The notes below the pieces were generated by a model that saw only the letters and a list, made by a program, of their open reading frames with translations, did no database searches and was not told where the DNA came from. From NCBI RefSeq assembly GCF_000626715.1, contig NZ_AQRA01000006.1:372001-436000 (forward strand): DNA of 64,000 nt. The letters are read 5' to 3'. Positions 43,795 to 52,798 of this stretch are shown here, piece after piece. The stretch is from Aquimarina atlantica. GTDB taxonomy: Bacteria > Bacteroidota > Bacteroidia > Flavobacteriales > Flavobacteriaceae. A program made the translations under genes and the position numbers. Each line of letters begins with the position of its first letter. Positions within the stretch are counted from its first letter, which is position 1.

Positions 43795-44967
43795 TTGAAT
43801 AAATTAAGTACATATTGTAAAAGTTTTATACTCGCGTTAGTAATGTTTACATATTCTTGTGTAAATGATGACTCCTTTTTTCCTGATAGTATAGATGCTA
43901 AGATTACATCAACTACAACAATAGTATCTATTCTTAATGATATAAAAACCAGAAATTCGATAGTAAACGAAGAAGATCTGTGCTTTACTTTTAAATATCC
44001 ATTAATATTTGGATATAATACAGATTCGACTATACGAGTTGATGACTATCAAGGATTGCTTAGAGTGATTTCTGGTCAAAGTGCAAATTTTAATATAACC
44101 GGGCTGCAATTTCCTATTCAGATCATGTTTAAAGGAGCAGATAGTGCAGTTCTTATAGAAAATGAAGATGCTTTGATTAATGTGCTTAGACAATGTGAGA
44201 TAAAAACATTTAGAGACGTTTTTAACCATTTATATAAGCAATGTTTTAAGTTTGAATACCCTATTGTTTTAAGTGATAAAGACAATAAAGAAGTTGATAT
44301 TGATAGTGAAGAAAGCTTTAGTCGTTTTCTTGTAGATCAAGGTGCTAGTTATCAACCAGGTTTTAAATTTCCAATATCAATATTGGTTGCTCCTGATCTT
44401 AAATCGAAACGGATATCTACATATTATGAATTTTATGAAATCATAAATAACTGTGTGGGTTGTCCTGCAATACGATTTGAAATCGAACCTTTACAAGATA
44501 ATGAGTATAGGTTTATTCCCGACATTGAGGTTATGGAAGGATATCAATTGTTTTTTAAAATCAATGGAGAGGTGATTACCGATCAGACCATTGATGGCAA
44601 TCCGTTTACAAGACGATTCACTCCAGGAACATACGAAACGTGTATAAAAGTAATTACACCTAACTGTCTTAAAGGAACGATTGCTTGTAAAGAAATTGTA
44701 GTAGAACCTATTTGCCCTGTTGTTACATATACTAATGAACGGGTTACAGGTACAAATACATATAAATTTAATCCCTCTGTTACAGGGGTAAGTAATGATG
44801 TTACTATAGGTTGGTACGTAAATGAAGTGTTTATCGAAAACTCATTGTTAAGTGCTGGGATAGTAGAATTAGATTTAGATCAAGGTACAAATAAGGTATG
44901 TGCAAAAGTAATAACTCCCAATTGTCCCGATGGGCAACAGTTTTGCGATGAGATAGTTGTTCCTTAA
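43795..44967 (+). CDS. Lipoprotein with two N-terminal repeats and two Cys-rich PKD-like domains
   Basis: This 390-residue protein starts at TTG: no in-frame ATG precedes the signal peptide, and a stop lies at 43780. The lipobox is FTYSC (lipid Cys near 22). Two similar segments (about 60-135 and 143-222) begin CFTFKYPL and CFKFEYPI. Two C-terminal domains (about 223-310 and 311-390) match the repeats of the 36874 protein: ETCIKVITPNCLKGTIACKEIVV and KVCAKVITPNCPDGQQFCDEIVV. It is likely a surface protein coregulated with that paralogue. Confidence 0.77.
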   Translation: MNKLSTYCKSFILALVMFTYSCVNDDSFFPDSIDAKITSTTTIVSILNDIKTRNSIVNEEDLCFTFKYPLIFGYNTDSTIRVDDYQGLLRVISGQSANFNITGLQFPIQIMFKGADSAVLIENEDALINVLRQCEIKTFRDVFNHLYKQCFKFEYPIVLSDKDNKEVDIDSEESFSRFLVDQGASYQPGFKFPISILVAPDLKSKRISTYYEFYEIINNCVGCPAIRFEIEPLQDNEYRFIPDIEVMEGYQLFFKINGEVITDQTIDGNPFTRRFTPGTYETCIKVITPNCLKGTIACKEIVVEPICPVVTYTNERVTGTNTYKFNPSVTGVSNDVTIGWYVNEVFIENSLLSAGIVELDLDQGTNKVCAKVITPNCPDGQQFCDEIVVP

Positions 44968-45090
44968 CTCTTTCTGTAGTGTTAATGACAGAGCGCTAAA
45001 TAGTAATATGTAGTAACTTTAAAATCCTTTTCTCTTATCAAGTATAAAACATGATATTTTTGATAGTTTTGTGATAAACAAAATGAAATC

Positions 45091-45483
45091 ATGAAGTATC
45101 ATACCAGAAAAATCGTAAAACCTGGAGATTTAAATTCTAATGAAACACTATTTGGAGGTAGATTATTAGAGTGGATAGATGAAGAAGCGGCATTGTATGC
45201 AATTATACAATTACAAAACAGACGGGTAGTGACCAAGTTTATGTCTGAAATTAATTTTGTAAGCTCTGCAGTACAAGGTGATATTATTGAAATAGGAATG
45301 GATGTCGTAAAATTTGGAAATACTTCTTTGATTCTTAAGTGTGAAGTGAGAAATAAATTAACACGCAAAACAATTATTAAAGTAGAAAATATAACAGTAG
45401 TTAATCTTGATGCCCATGGAAAACCAGTACCACACGGCAAAACTAAGGTTATTTACGAAAAAAAAGAGCTACCTCAGAACTAG
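45091..45483 (+). CDS. Hotdog-fold acyl-CoA thioesterase
   Basis: This 130-residue single hotdog domain is of the YciA/BFIT type: PGDLNSNETLFGGRLLEWIDEEAALYA (catalytic Asn/Asp region, about 12-38), followed by VTKFMSEINFVSSAVQGDIIEIGMDVVKFG and HGKPVPHG near the end. It hydrolyses acyl-CoA esters in the cytosol; chain-length preference is unknown. Its 3' end overlaps the converging DUF721 gene by 15 nt. Confidence 0.88.
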   Translation: MKYHTRKIVKPGDLNSNETLFGGRLLEWIDEEAALYAIIQLQNRRVVTKFMSEINFVSSAVQGDIIEIGMDVVKFGNTSLILKCEVRNKLTRKTIIKVENITVVNLDAHGKPVPHGKTKVIYEKKELPQN

Positions 45484-45765
45484 TTTTTTGACTAATACTT
45501 TACCTAATTCATCATTGAGGTTATCTATTATTTTTTGTCTACCATAACTAAGTTCTTCCCTTAATACAGATGATGTAAGTTCAACATACACAGTTTCTCT
45601 TTCAAGTTTAATGTTTTGAGTATACTTTGTTATTGCAGGGCCCATTATTTTTTCCCAAACATCACGTACAGCAACCTTGTCCAACCCTTTTTGTAAATTG
45701 TTGTCAGAAACAAAGCTTTTTAAAACTTCTTCCATACTTTGATGTTCTTGATGACGTTTTGCCAT
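45469..45765 (-). CDS. DUF721 domain protein
   Basis: This 98-residue protein has the DUF721 phrase VRDVWEKIMGPAITKYTQNIKLERETVYVELTSSVLREEL. DUF721 proteins are often encoded beside recF/dnaA-type genes and are thought to bind nucleic acid. Here recF lies one gene upstream. The start overlaps the stop of the lipoprotein gene by one base, so translation is coupled. Confidence 0.85.
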   Translation of the reverse strand: MAKRHQEHQSMEEVLKSFVSDNNLQKGLDKVAVRDVWEKIMGPAITKYTQNIKLERETVYVELTSSVLREELSYGRQKIIDNLNDELGKVLVKKLVLR

Positions 45766-46178
45766 TATAATTGTAGCTTTTGATATCGTTGATAAAAGTA
45801 AACATTTCCTGTTTCATTCTTGAACACTATCTCATTTTCTTTTGCAGAAATAATAGTTTCTTTCCATGTTGCTAACGAGTTTTTGTAATGTAATCTTACA
45901 CTATCATTTTCTATAGTTATTGAAAATACCTCCTGGTTATCGGTAACTGTAAAACTCCCATCTAGTTTAGGGCGTACTTTTTTTCGTATTCCTATAGAGT
46001 CTTTAATCTCAAAAAAATCAATATCCTGATTGAACTTATATTCTTTTTCGTTTCCGTCAGAAAGTACTACTTTTTTAATTTCCCAGTACCCATCCAGGTA
46101 TTGAATATGTTCTTTTGGATCTGTGGTCGTACAAGAAGTAATGTATAGAAGTAGTATATAAAGTAAAACTCGTCGCAT
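45765..46178 (-). CDS. Small lipoprotein, possibly lipocalin-like
   Basis: This 137-residue protein has a lipoprotein signal (ILLLYITSC, lipid Cys 16) and one compact beta-rich domain beginning YLDGYWEIKKVVLSDGNEKEY, the usual opening of small lipocalin-like proteins of Bacteroidota. No ligand is known. It lies between recF and the DUF721 gene, an arrangement I recall from other Flavobacteriaceae. Confidence 0.7.
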   Translation of the reverse strand: MRRVLLYILLLYITSCTTTDPKEHIQYLDGYWEIKKVVLSDGNEKEYKFNQDIDFFEIKDSIGIRKKVRPKLDGSFTVTDNQEVFSITIENDSVRLHYKNSLATWKETIISAKENEIVFKNETGNVYFYQRYQKLQL

Positions 46179-46236
46179 ATTTTATCTGAGTGTTTTTAAT
46201 TTTTCTTTATTAACCAGAAGATTATGAGTGCTAATT

Positions 46237-47337
46237 TTAGTGTTCTGATTCGTTGCTTTTTAGCTTAATGATTTTATATGATTGTGATATTTTTTTTACC
46301 ACACTTTCTGTACGATCAGCATGAGTATCACTAATAAATAATTGGCCAAAATTTTGATCGTCTACCAATTTTATAATGTGTTCTACACGTTTTTCGTCGA
46401 GTTTGTCAAAAATATCATCGAGTAAAAGTATAGGGTTTACTTTACTTTGCTTTTTTATAAAATCGAATTGAGCCAGTTTTAAAGCAATAAGAAACGATTT
46501 TTGTTGTCCCTGGCTTCCGAATTTTTTGATAGGATATCCTTCAATCTCAAAAGACAAATCATCTTTGTGAACTCCCACACTGGTATATTGTAGCATTCTG
46601 TCTTTAGAAAGACTTTGCTCTAAAAGAGTCAGTAAATTAGTTTCAGATAGCTTACTTTGATAAGAAAGAGTAACGCTTTCTTTTCCAGAGCTAATCGCTT
46701 GATACCTGTTTTCAAAAATAGGAATAAAAGTCTCTAAAAATGCTGCTCTTTTTTCATAAATAATACTACCGTATTCATGCATTTGTTGGTTGTATACCTC
46801 TAAGGTAGTCGGATCAAAAGTATTATTAGCAGTAAAGTATTTTAGTAGAGAATTACGCTGTGATACAATTTTAGAATATTTTAATAATGTTTTTAGATAA
46901 GATTGGTCACTTTGAGAAATCACACCGTCTATAAATTTTCGACGAGTATCACTCCCTTCTGTAATTAGATCTCTATCTGCCGGAGAAATAATTACCAAAG
47001 GTAAAAAACCAATATGTTCACTAAAAGTATCGTATATTTTTGCGTTGCGTTTGATTACTTTTTTTTGCCCTCTTTTCGCACTAACAATAACTTTTTCGTC
47101 ACGAGCTTCCTTGGTATAAAGACCATCGATGACAAAAAAATCGGTATTATGTTTAATGTTTTGACTGGTAATAGGATTAAAATAACTTTTGCCAAATGAC
47201 AAATGATAAATAGCATCCAGAATATTTGTTTTTCCGACCCCATTATTTCCAACAAGACAGTTGATCTTATCATCAAATTCGAAATTGATGGACTCAAAAT
47301 TTTTATAATTAAGTAAAGAAAGAGATTTTAAAATCAT
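46237..47337 (-). CDS. recF: DNA replication and repair protein RecF
   Basis: The start at 47337 (366 residues, [14 protein letters not shown]) matches the normal RecF N-terminus; an ATG at 47358 adds seven residues. Walker A is [16 protein letters not shown] (about 29-44), the family signature [11 protein letters not shown] (about 118-128) is present, and near the end are [19 protein letters not shown] and Walker [13 protein letters not shown]. RecF binds gapped DNA with RecO and RecR to load RecA. It is divergent from the TPR protein. Confidence 0.96.
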   Translation of the reverse strand: MILKSLSLLNYKNFESINFEFDDKINCLVGNNGVGKTNILDAIYHLSFGKSYFNPITSQNIKHNTDFFVIDGLYTKEARDEKVIVSAKRGQKKVIKRNAKIYDTFSEHIGFLPLVIISPADRDLITEGSDTRRKFIDGVISQSDQSYLKTLLKYSKIVSQRNSLLKYFTANNTFDPTTLEVYNQQMHEYGSIIYEKRAAFLETFIPIFENRYQAISSGKESVTLSYQSKLSETNLLTLLEQSLSKDRMLQYTSVGVHKDDLSFEIEGYPIKKFGSQGQQKSFLIALKLAQFDFIKKQSKVNPILLLDDIFDKLDEKRVEHIIKLVDDQNFGQLFISDTHADRTESVVKKISQSYKIIKLKSNESEH

Positions 47338-47445
47338 AAAATAGTGGTCATCAAGCAATATCGACTTTTATAGAATTCATAGTTAATCGACGCAAATTAT
47401 TGAAAAATAATAAATAGTTGTGCTTTTAATTGTGAATAAATATTT

Positions 47446-47453
47446 TATTTTTG
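47446..47453 (+). promoter_or_regulatory. -7 element for the TPR/ribH unit
   Basis: TATTTTTG, 20 nt before the ATG at 47474, matches TAnnTTTG. No -33 box at the ideal distance. Confidence 0.45.
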
Positions 47454-47473
47454 CCGTTCATTAAAGCAAATTT

Positions 47474-48244
47474 ATGGCAACTTACAAGAAACGTGGACAC
47501 AAACCAAAAAACAAAGCTGAAGAAGTTGAGCAAATAGAAGACAATTCAACAACTGCTGAGGTGTTTAATACCTTAGATGAAGGAGCTTCTAAAACTGAAG
47601 AATGGGTTGCAGCTAATCAAAAATACATACTAGGTGCTGTTGGAACGATAGCAATCGTGATATTAGGATATCTTGGATTTCAGAAATTTATCCAGGAACC
47701 AAAAGAGGAAGAAGCAGCTAATGAAATGTTTACAGCACAACAGTATTTTGATAATGCAGTTAATGGTAACTCTAAACTTAGCGATTCATTATATACTTTG
47801 GCACTTAATGGAGGAGAAGGTAAATATGGTTTTTTAGGAATTATAGAAAACTATGGTAGTACTGATGCAGCTAATCTATCAAACTATTATGCTGGATTTT
47901 CTTACCTAAATATGAATAAATATCAGGAAGCAATTAACTATCTTGATAGCTTTAAGAGTGATGACGATATATTAGGTCCTTTGGCTCTTGGTGGTATAGG
48001 AGATGCATTTTCTCAGCTTGATCAAACAGAAGAAGCATTAGGGTATTATGAAAAAGCTGCTAAAGCAAAGACAAATGATTTTACCACTCCGAAGTTTTTA
48101 TTAAAAGCAGCAATTACTGCAATATCTCTTAATAAACCAGAAATTGCAATTCCGTATTTAGAACGAATTAAAGAAGAGTTTCCTAAGAGTGTAGAAGCTA
48201 ATCAAGCAGACGTTCATTTAGGTAAAGCACAGGCAATGAAGTAA
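47474..48244 (+). CDS. Membrane-anchored TPR protein (YfgM-like)
   Basis: This 256-residue protein has a charged N-terminal tail, one transmembrane helix (about 50-70; YILGAVGTIAIVILGYLGF) and TPR-like repeats to the end (AINYLDSFKSDDDILGPLALGGIGDAFSQLDQTEEALGYYEKAAKAK). The layout resembles the YfgM/DUF2133-type envelope chaperone. It lies between recF and ribH, a conserved flavobacterial order. ribH starts 63 nt downstream and may be cotranscribed. Confidence 0.88.
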   Translation: MATYKKRGHKPKNKAEEVEQIEDNSTTAEVFNTLDEGASKTEEWVAANQKYILGAVGTIAIVILGYLGFQKFIQEPKEEEAANEMFTAQQYFDNAVNGNSKLSDSLYTLALNGGEGKYGFLGIIENYGSTDAANLSNYYAGFSYLNMNKYQEAINYLDSFKSDDDILGPLALGGIGDAFSQLDQTEEALGYYEKAAKAKTNDFTTPKFLLKAAITAISLNKPEIAIPYLERIKEEFPKSVEANQADVHLGKAQAMK

Positions 48245-48307
48245 TAGTTTTGTGGGTCCGGTTTTTAGTTTTTTACTGAAACCTGAAACACGAGACGCCA
48301 AATCAAT

Positions 48308-48811
48308 ATGGCTACAGAAAATAAAAATTTATCACAATACGATAAGACAACTATCCCAAATGCGAAAAACTTTCGGTTTGGGATTGTTGTTTCAGAATGG
48401 AATGAAGAAATTACCGAGGGGCTGTTTCAAGGTGCATTTGATGCATTTATAGATTGTGGAGTAGTAAAAGAAAATATAGTACGGTGGAATGTGCCTGGGA
48501 GTTTCGAATTGGTATATGGGTGTAAGAAAATGCAGGAATCCTTTGATATGCTCGATGCTGTTATTGCTATAGGGTCTGTTATACAGGGAGAGACCAAACA
48601 TTTTGATTTTGTTTGTGATGGTGTTACACAAGGAATCAAGGATTTAAATATCGCTAGTGATATCCCGGTAATCTTTTGTGTACTTACAGATAATACACTG
48701 CAACAATCTATTGACCGTTCTGGAGGTAAGCATGGTAATAAAGGGACAGAGGCAGCAATTGCAGCAATCAAAATGGCGCAATTGCGTAAAGATGCAACCT
48801 TTTATAAATAA
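48308..48811 (+). CDS. ribH: 6,7-dimethyl-8-ribityllumazine synthase
   Basis: This 167-residue enzyme condenses 5-amino-6-ribitylaminouracil with 3,4-dihydroxy-2-butanone 4-phosphate, the step before riboflavin. Diagnostic phrases: GIVVSEWNEEITEGL, VPGSFELVYG, AIGSVIQGETKHFDFV with the catalytic His (about 96-111), and GNKGTEAAIAAIKMA. Length is normal. It is followed by the small protein at 48896, which is sometimes called riboflavin synthase subunit beta only because of this position. Confidence 0.96.
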   Translation: MATENKNLSQYDKTTIPNAKNFRFGIVVSEWNEEITEGLFQGAFDAFIDCGVVKENIVRWNVPGSFELVYGCKKMQESFDMLDAVIAIGSVIQGETKHFDFVCDGVTQGIKDLNIASDIPVIFCVLTDNTLQQSIDRSGGKHGNKGTEAAIAAIKMAQLRKDATFYK

Positions 48812-48895
48812 GAATTCTCGAGCTAAAATTTAAGCGGCATAATCTTTGTTATTTATATTTTGATGTTATTGTAATGCTAAAAGCTTTACATTACA

Positions 48896-49234
48896 ATGCT
48901 TTTTAAGTATATTTGGATAATCAAAAAGATAGAACAGATTGTGAAGTTAAGTATCCCAAAAAGAAGAAAAAACCGTAGATTCAATTACACACCAAGGTAC
49001 TATGAAGGTAAAAGTGGGGGTAATATCTATGATTTTGAGAACAAAATTACCAAATACAGGGATGCTACAAATGATATAGATTTTGGTTCACACTGGGCAG
49101 AAGCCCGTAAATCGAGTCGTAATCGAGGTAATCGTGAGATTAATAGAAATGTTATCTATATTACAATAATCCTGATCTTCATCTTTTTGTATATAATTGA
49201 TTTTGATTTATCCATATTTACTGCACGACGATAG
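48896..49234 (+). CDS. Small membrane protein between ribH and mutL
   Basis: This protein of up to 112 residues has a basic N-terminal half (SIPKRRKNRRFNYTPRYYEG), a central SHWAEARKSSRNRGNREINRN and one C-terminal transmembrane segment (about 88-105). Homologues start close to the basic segment, so the GTG at 48944 is a possible true start. It is often mis-labelled riboflavin synthase beta, but nothing in it resembles that enzyme. It ends directly before the mutL ATG at 49235, so the two are coupled. Confidence 0.75.
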   Translation: MLFKYIWIIKKIEQIVKLSIPKRRKNRRFNYTPRYYEGKSGGNIYDFENKITKYRDATNDIDFGSHWAEARKSSRNRGNREINRNVIYITIILIFIFLYIIDFDLSIFTARR

Positions 49235-51121
49235 ATGTCTGATATCATTCAACTATTACCAGATCACGTAGCTAATCAAATTGCTGCTGGAGAGGTGGTT
49301 CAACGACCAGCTTCAGTAGTGAAAGAGCTGTTAGAGAACGCAATTGATGCTCAGGCTACTCATATAAAATTAATCATAAAAGAAGCTGGTAAAACCCTTA
49401 TTCAGGTTATTGATAATGGGTCAGGAATGAGCGTTACCGATGCAAGACTGAGTTTTGAGCGCCATGCTACTTCAAAAATAAAAGCCGCAGAAGATCTTTT
49501 TGAATTAAATACCAAAGGATTTAGAGGAGAAGCTTTGGCTTCTATTGCTGCTATTGCCCATGTAGAATTAAAAACGAAACAAGAAGAAGATGAGGTCGGT
49601 ACAGAGATTAATATCGAAGGTAGCGAAGTAATTTCTCAAGAAGTATGCGTAACACCGAAAGGAACTTCTATAAGTGTCAAGAATTTATTTTATAATATTC
49701 CCGCACGACGAAATTTTTTAAAATCAAATGCAGTAGAACTACGTCATATTATTGATGAATTCCATAGGGTAACGATGGCACATCATTCTATTAAATTTGA
49801 TATGTATCATAATGGTAGTGAGATTTTTAATTTACCTATTTCAAATTGCCGCCAGCGTATTGTAAATATTTTTGGAGGAAAAACCAATGAAAAACTTGTC
49901 CCGGTCAAAGAAGAAACAGACTTGGTAACTATTAGCGGGTTTATAGGAAAGCCAGAATATGCCAAACGTACCCGTGGTGAGCAGTTTTTCTTTGTTAATA
50001 ATAGATTTATTAAGAGTGGTTATTTAAATCATGCGGTTAATGCTGCATTCGAGGGATTACTAAAAGATAAAGCGCACCCTAGCTATTTTATATACCTTAC
50101 GGTAGACCCTAAATCAATAGATATTAATATCCATCCTACTAAGACCGAAATTAAATTCGAAGATGAGCATGCGTTGTATGCCATGCTAAGAGCTTCGATA
50201 AAACATAGCCTGGGACAATTTAATGTAGCACCTGTATTAGATTTTAACAGAGATGCTTCGATGGATACTCCTTACGAATATAAGGGGAAAACTGCTCAGA
50301 CACCTACAATAGAAGTAGATCGTAATTTTAATCCGTTTAAAGAGGAAAAAGTATCTGGTTCTGGTTCTGGAGGTGGTTCATTTTCTGGCAAAAGTTATAC
50401 ATCGTTTAAAAAGGAATCTGCCGGAGATTGGGAAAACCTGTATGTGGGTTTAGAATCTGAAATGACAACGACCAAGCCTGTAGAAAATGATTTTTCTTCT
50501 GTAGAATTCGAAAGTGCAGAAGTTACAGGATCATTGTTTGAACCCGATGAAAAAAAAGTTGGGCATCATACAACCTATCAGCTTCAAAAAAAATATATCG
50601 TTACTACTATTAAGAGCGGAATGGTGATTGTAAATCAACACCGGGCACACCAAAGAATATTGTATGAAGAGTTATTGCGCAATATCACTATGGCAAGTGC
50701 TGTAAGTCAACAACTGTTGTTTCCGCTTACACTTTCTTTTACCAAAAAAGAAATCGAACTTCTTACCACTGTAAAAGAACAACTCGAGAATACAGGGTTT
50801 GTTTTTGGAGAGTTATCCCCAGGAGAAGTTGAAATTACAGGAATACCATCGGTTACTTCAGAAAAAGAAGTAGCTCAACTTTTAGAGCAACTTATCGGTG
50901 ATCTAGAGGATGAGGTGCCAGATAGTGGGTTTTCTCAGACAGATCTGCTAGCAAGATCCATTTCGAAAAGTATTGCAGTACGGGCAGGAGTAGAATTGGC
51001 TTCAGAACAGCAACAGTATATGGTAAATAGCCTATTTGCGTGTACTGAGCCTACAATAACACCAAATAATAAGCCGACTTTCATCACGTTAACAGTAGAT
51101 GAAATCGACAAGAAATTTTAA
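49235..51121 (+). CDS. mutL: DNA mismatch repair protein MutL
   Basis: This 628-residue protein has an N-terminal GHKL ATPase (about 1-330: AGEVVQRPASVVKELLENAIDA, IDNGSGM, TKGFRGEALASIA), a Gly/Ser-rich linker near 375-390 and a C-terminal dimerisation domain (about 440-625). In the C-terminal domain the endonuclease motif DQHA-x2-E appears as NQHRAHQ near residue 467, so metal-dependent nicking is doubtful. It is the first of a chain with two rhomboid genes and an EEP nuclease gene at spacings under 10 nt. Confidence 0.96.
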   Translation: MSDIIQLLPDHVANQIAAGEVVQRPASVVKELLENAIDAQATHIKLIIKEAGKTLIQVIDNGSGMSVTDARLSFERHATSKIKAAEDLFELNTKGFRGEALASIAAIAHVELKTKQEEDEVGTEINIEGSEVISQEVCVTPKGTSISVKNLFYNIPARRNFLKSNAVELRHIIDEFHRVTMAHHSIKFDMYHNGSEIFNLPISNCRQRIVNIFGGKTNEKLVPVKEETDLVTISGFIGKPEYAKRTRGEQFFFVNNRFIKSGYLNHAVNAAFEGLLKDKAHPSYFIYLTVDPKSIDINIHPTKTEIKFEDEHALYAMLRASIKHSLGQFNVAPVLDFNRDASMDTPYEYKGKTAQTPTIEVDRNFNPFKEEKVSGSGSGGGSFSGKSYTSFKKESAGDWENLYVGLESEMTTTKPVENDFSSVEFESAEVTGSLFEPDEKKVGHHTTYQLQKKYIVTTIKSGMVIVNQHRAHQRILYEELLRNITMASAVSQQLLFPLTLSFTKKEIELLTTVKEQLENTGFVFGELSPGEVEITGIPSVTSEKEVAQLLEQLIGDLEDEVPDSGFSQTDLLARSISKSIAVRAGVELASEQQQYMVNSLFACTEPTITPNNKPTFITLTVDEIDKKF

Positions 51122-51128
51122 TATATAA

Positions 51129-51914
51129 ATGGGAAGAATTACACCAGCTGTTAAAAATATATTGATTATAAATGTCATTTTTTGGATAGGAGCCCTTTCG
51201 ATTGCTAAAGGAGTGTTGTTTAATAATTTATTTGCATATCATTTTGTGAGTAATGATTTGTTTAAACCTTGGCAGATAATTACTCATATGTTTATGCATG
51301 CAAATTATGTTCCTACAGGAAATGGTCAAACTATTTATTTTCAACATATACTATTCAATATGTTTGGTTTATGGATGTTTGGTACACCGGTGGAGCGATT
51401 TTTAGGCGTTAAAAAATTTGTTTTTTTCTATATCTCAGCAGGTCTTGGAGCTTTATTGATACATGCGGGCTATGATTATTTTCAATTTCAGGATTCATTA
51501 TCTCAATTAGTAAATGCAGGTTATGAACGAGATATGATTTTTGATGTTCTTAACCAAGGGAAATATATGCCAGTATGGGAAAACACTTTGAGTCCAAAGG
51601 ATTTTACTCAATTAGTTGGGAATTTTAATGGAACATTAGTAGGTGCTTCTGGCGCATTAATGGGAATTTTGGTGGCATTTGGAGTTTTGTTTCCAAACCA
51701 GGAATTAATGTTAATCTTTTTACCAATTCCTATAAAAGCTAAATATTTTATTCCTGGAATTATTTTATTAGATTTATTTTCTATGCTTACAGGGTATTCT
51801 GTTTTCAGCCCTTCTAATACTGCTTATTTAGCACATTTGGGTGGTGCTCTCTTTGGGTTTATTATGATATGGTATTGGAAAAAGAATTCGTTCAATGATA
51901 AACGGTGGTATTAA
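51129..51914 (+). CDS. Rhomboid-family intramembrane serine protease
   Basis: This 261-residue protein has six transmembrane segments. Catalytic Ser is in LVGASGALMG (about 173-182) and His in AHLGGALFGF (about 235-244). FQHILFNMFGLWMFG carries the conserved Asn. A loop of about 60 residues between segments 3 and 4 is characteristic of flavobacterial homologues. It lies 7 nt after mutL and is followed by a second rhomboid. Confidence 0.93.
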   Translation: MGRITPAVKNILIINVIFWIGALSIAKGVLFNNLFAYHFVSNDLFKPWQIITHMFMHANYVPTGNGQTIYFQHILFNMFGLWMFGTPVERFLGVKKFVFFYISAGLGALLIHAGYDYFQFQDSLSQLVNAGYERDMIFDVLNQGKYMPVWENTLSPKDFTQLVGNFNGTLVGASGALMGILVAFGVLFPNQELMLIFLPIPIKAKYFIPGIILLDLFSMLTGYSVFSPSNTAYLAHLGGALFGFIMIWYWKKNSFNDKRWY

Positions 51915-51917
51915 TCG

Positions 51918-52796
51918 ATGACAACTAATAATCTATCATATCAGTTTAAAACAGCTAATGTAATCATTAAGCTTATTGTAATTAATGTAGCTTTATTTTT
52001 ATTTGCCACACTGGGATCCTGGATTTTTAAAGCCAGTCCAGGTGCTTTGATGCAATGGTTTGTTTTACCTGTTGATCCGGGATCGCTAATACTACAGCCC
52101 TGGAGCATGCTCACGTATAGTTTTCTGCATTTTGATTTTTGGCATATTTTCTGGAATATGCTGGTGCTATACTGGTTCGGACAATATGTTCTGAACTTAT
52201 TTACCGAAAAAAGATTTCTCACAATTTACTTATTAGGTGCTATCTGCGGAGGATTATTATTTGTATTGGCATATAACCTGTTTCCGGTTTTAAATGATAC
52301 ATTAGCATATTTAATTGGTGCTTCTGCAGCAGTTCGTGCCATTATGATTTTTATTGCGGCGTATACACCAAATTCTGAAGTACGAATCTTTGTGTTTAAT
52401 GTTAAGTTATGGCAGATAGGAGTGTTTGTAGTACTTTCTGATCTGATTCAAATCCCTACATCTGGTAATGCGGGTGGATTGATAGCTCATTTGGGAGGTG
52501 CCTTGTTTGGATATGTGTATGCAATTCAACTTAAAAAAGGAAATGATATCGGTGCCTGGTTCGAAAAACTGATGGATGGATTGAGCGCTATGTTTACTCC
52601 TAAAAAGAAAAGTCCACTAAAAACAGTTCATAAATCAAAAACTCATAAAAGAGCTCCTAAGAAAACAGCGACTTCTGCAACCAAAACCCCTAATCAGAAA
52701 CAAATCGATGCTATTTTAGATAAAATTAGTAAAAGTGGCTATGACAGTTTAACCAAAGAAGAGAAAGATTTTTTGTTTAAAGCAGGGAAGGAGTAG
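51918..52796 (+). CDS. Rhomboid-family intramembrane serine protease with basic tail
   Basis: This 292-residue second rhomboid has WHIFWNMLVLYWFGQYV, Ser in LIGASAAVRAIM (about 134-145) and His in AHLGGALFGYVY (about 193-204). The cytosolic C-terminal tail of about 70 residues is Lys/Thr-rich and ends with a helical ILDKISKSGYDSLTKEEKDFLF motif, a small C-terminal helix seen in many Bacteroidota rhomboids. It starts 3 nt after the first. Confidence 0.92.
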   Translation: MTTNNLSYQFKTANVIIKLIVINVALFLFATLGSWIFKASPGALMQWFVLPVDPGSLILQPWSMLTYSFLHFDFWHIFWNMLVLYWFGQYVLNLFTEKRFLTIYLLGAICGGLLFVLAYNLFPVLNDTLAYLIGASAAVRAIMIFIAAYTPNSEVRIFVFNVKLWQIGVFVVLSDLIQIPTSGNAGGLIAHLGGALFGYVYAIQLKKGNDIGAWFEKLMDGLSAMFTPKKKSPLKTVHKSKTHKRAPKKTATSATKTPNQKQIDAILDKISKSGYDSLTKEEKDFLFKAGKE

Positions 52797-52798
52797 TT

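Noticed and set aside
48896..49234. Annotation as riboflavin synthase subunit beta
   Set aside because: The protein is a small basic single-span membrane protein; the name comes only from lying next to ribH, whose product is already complete.
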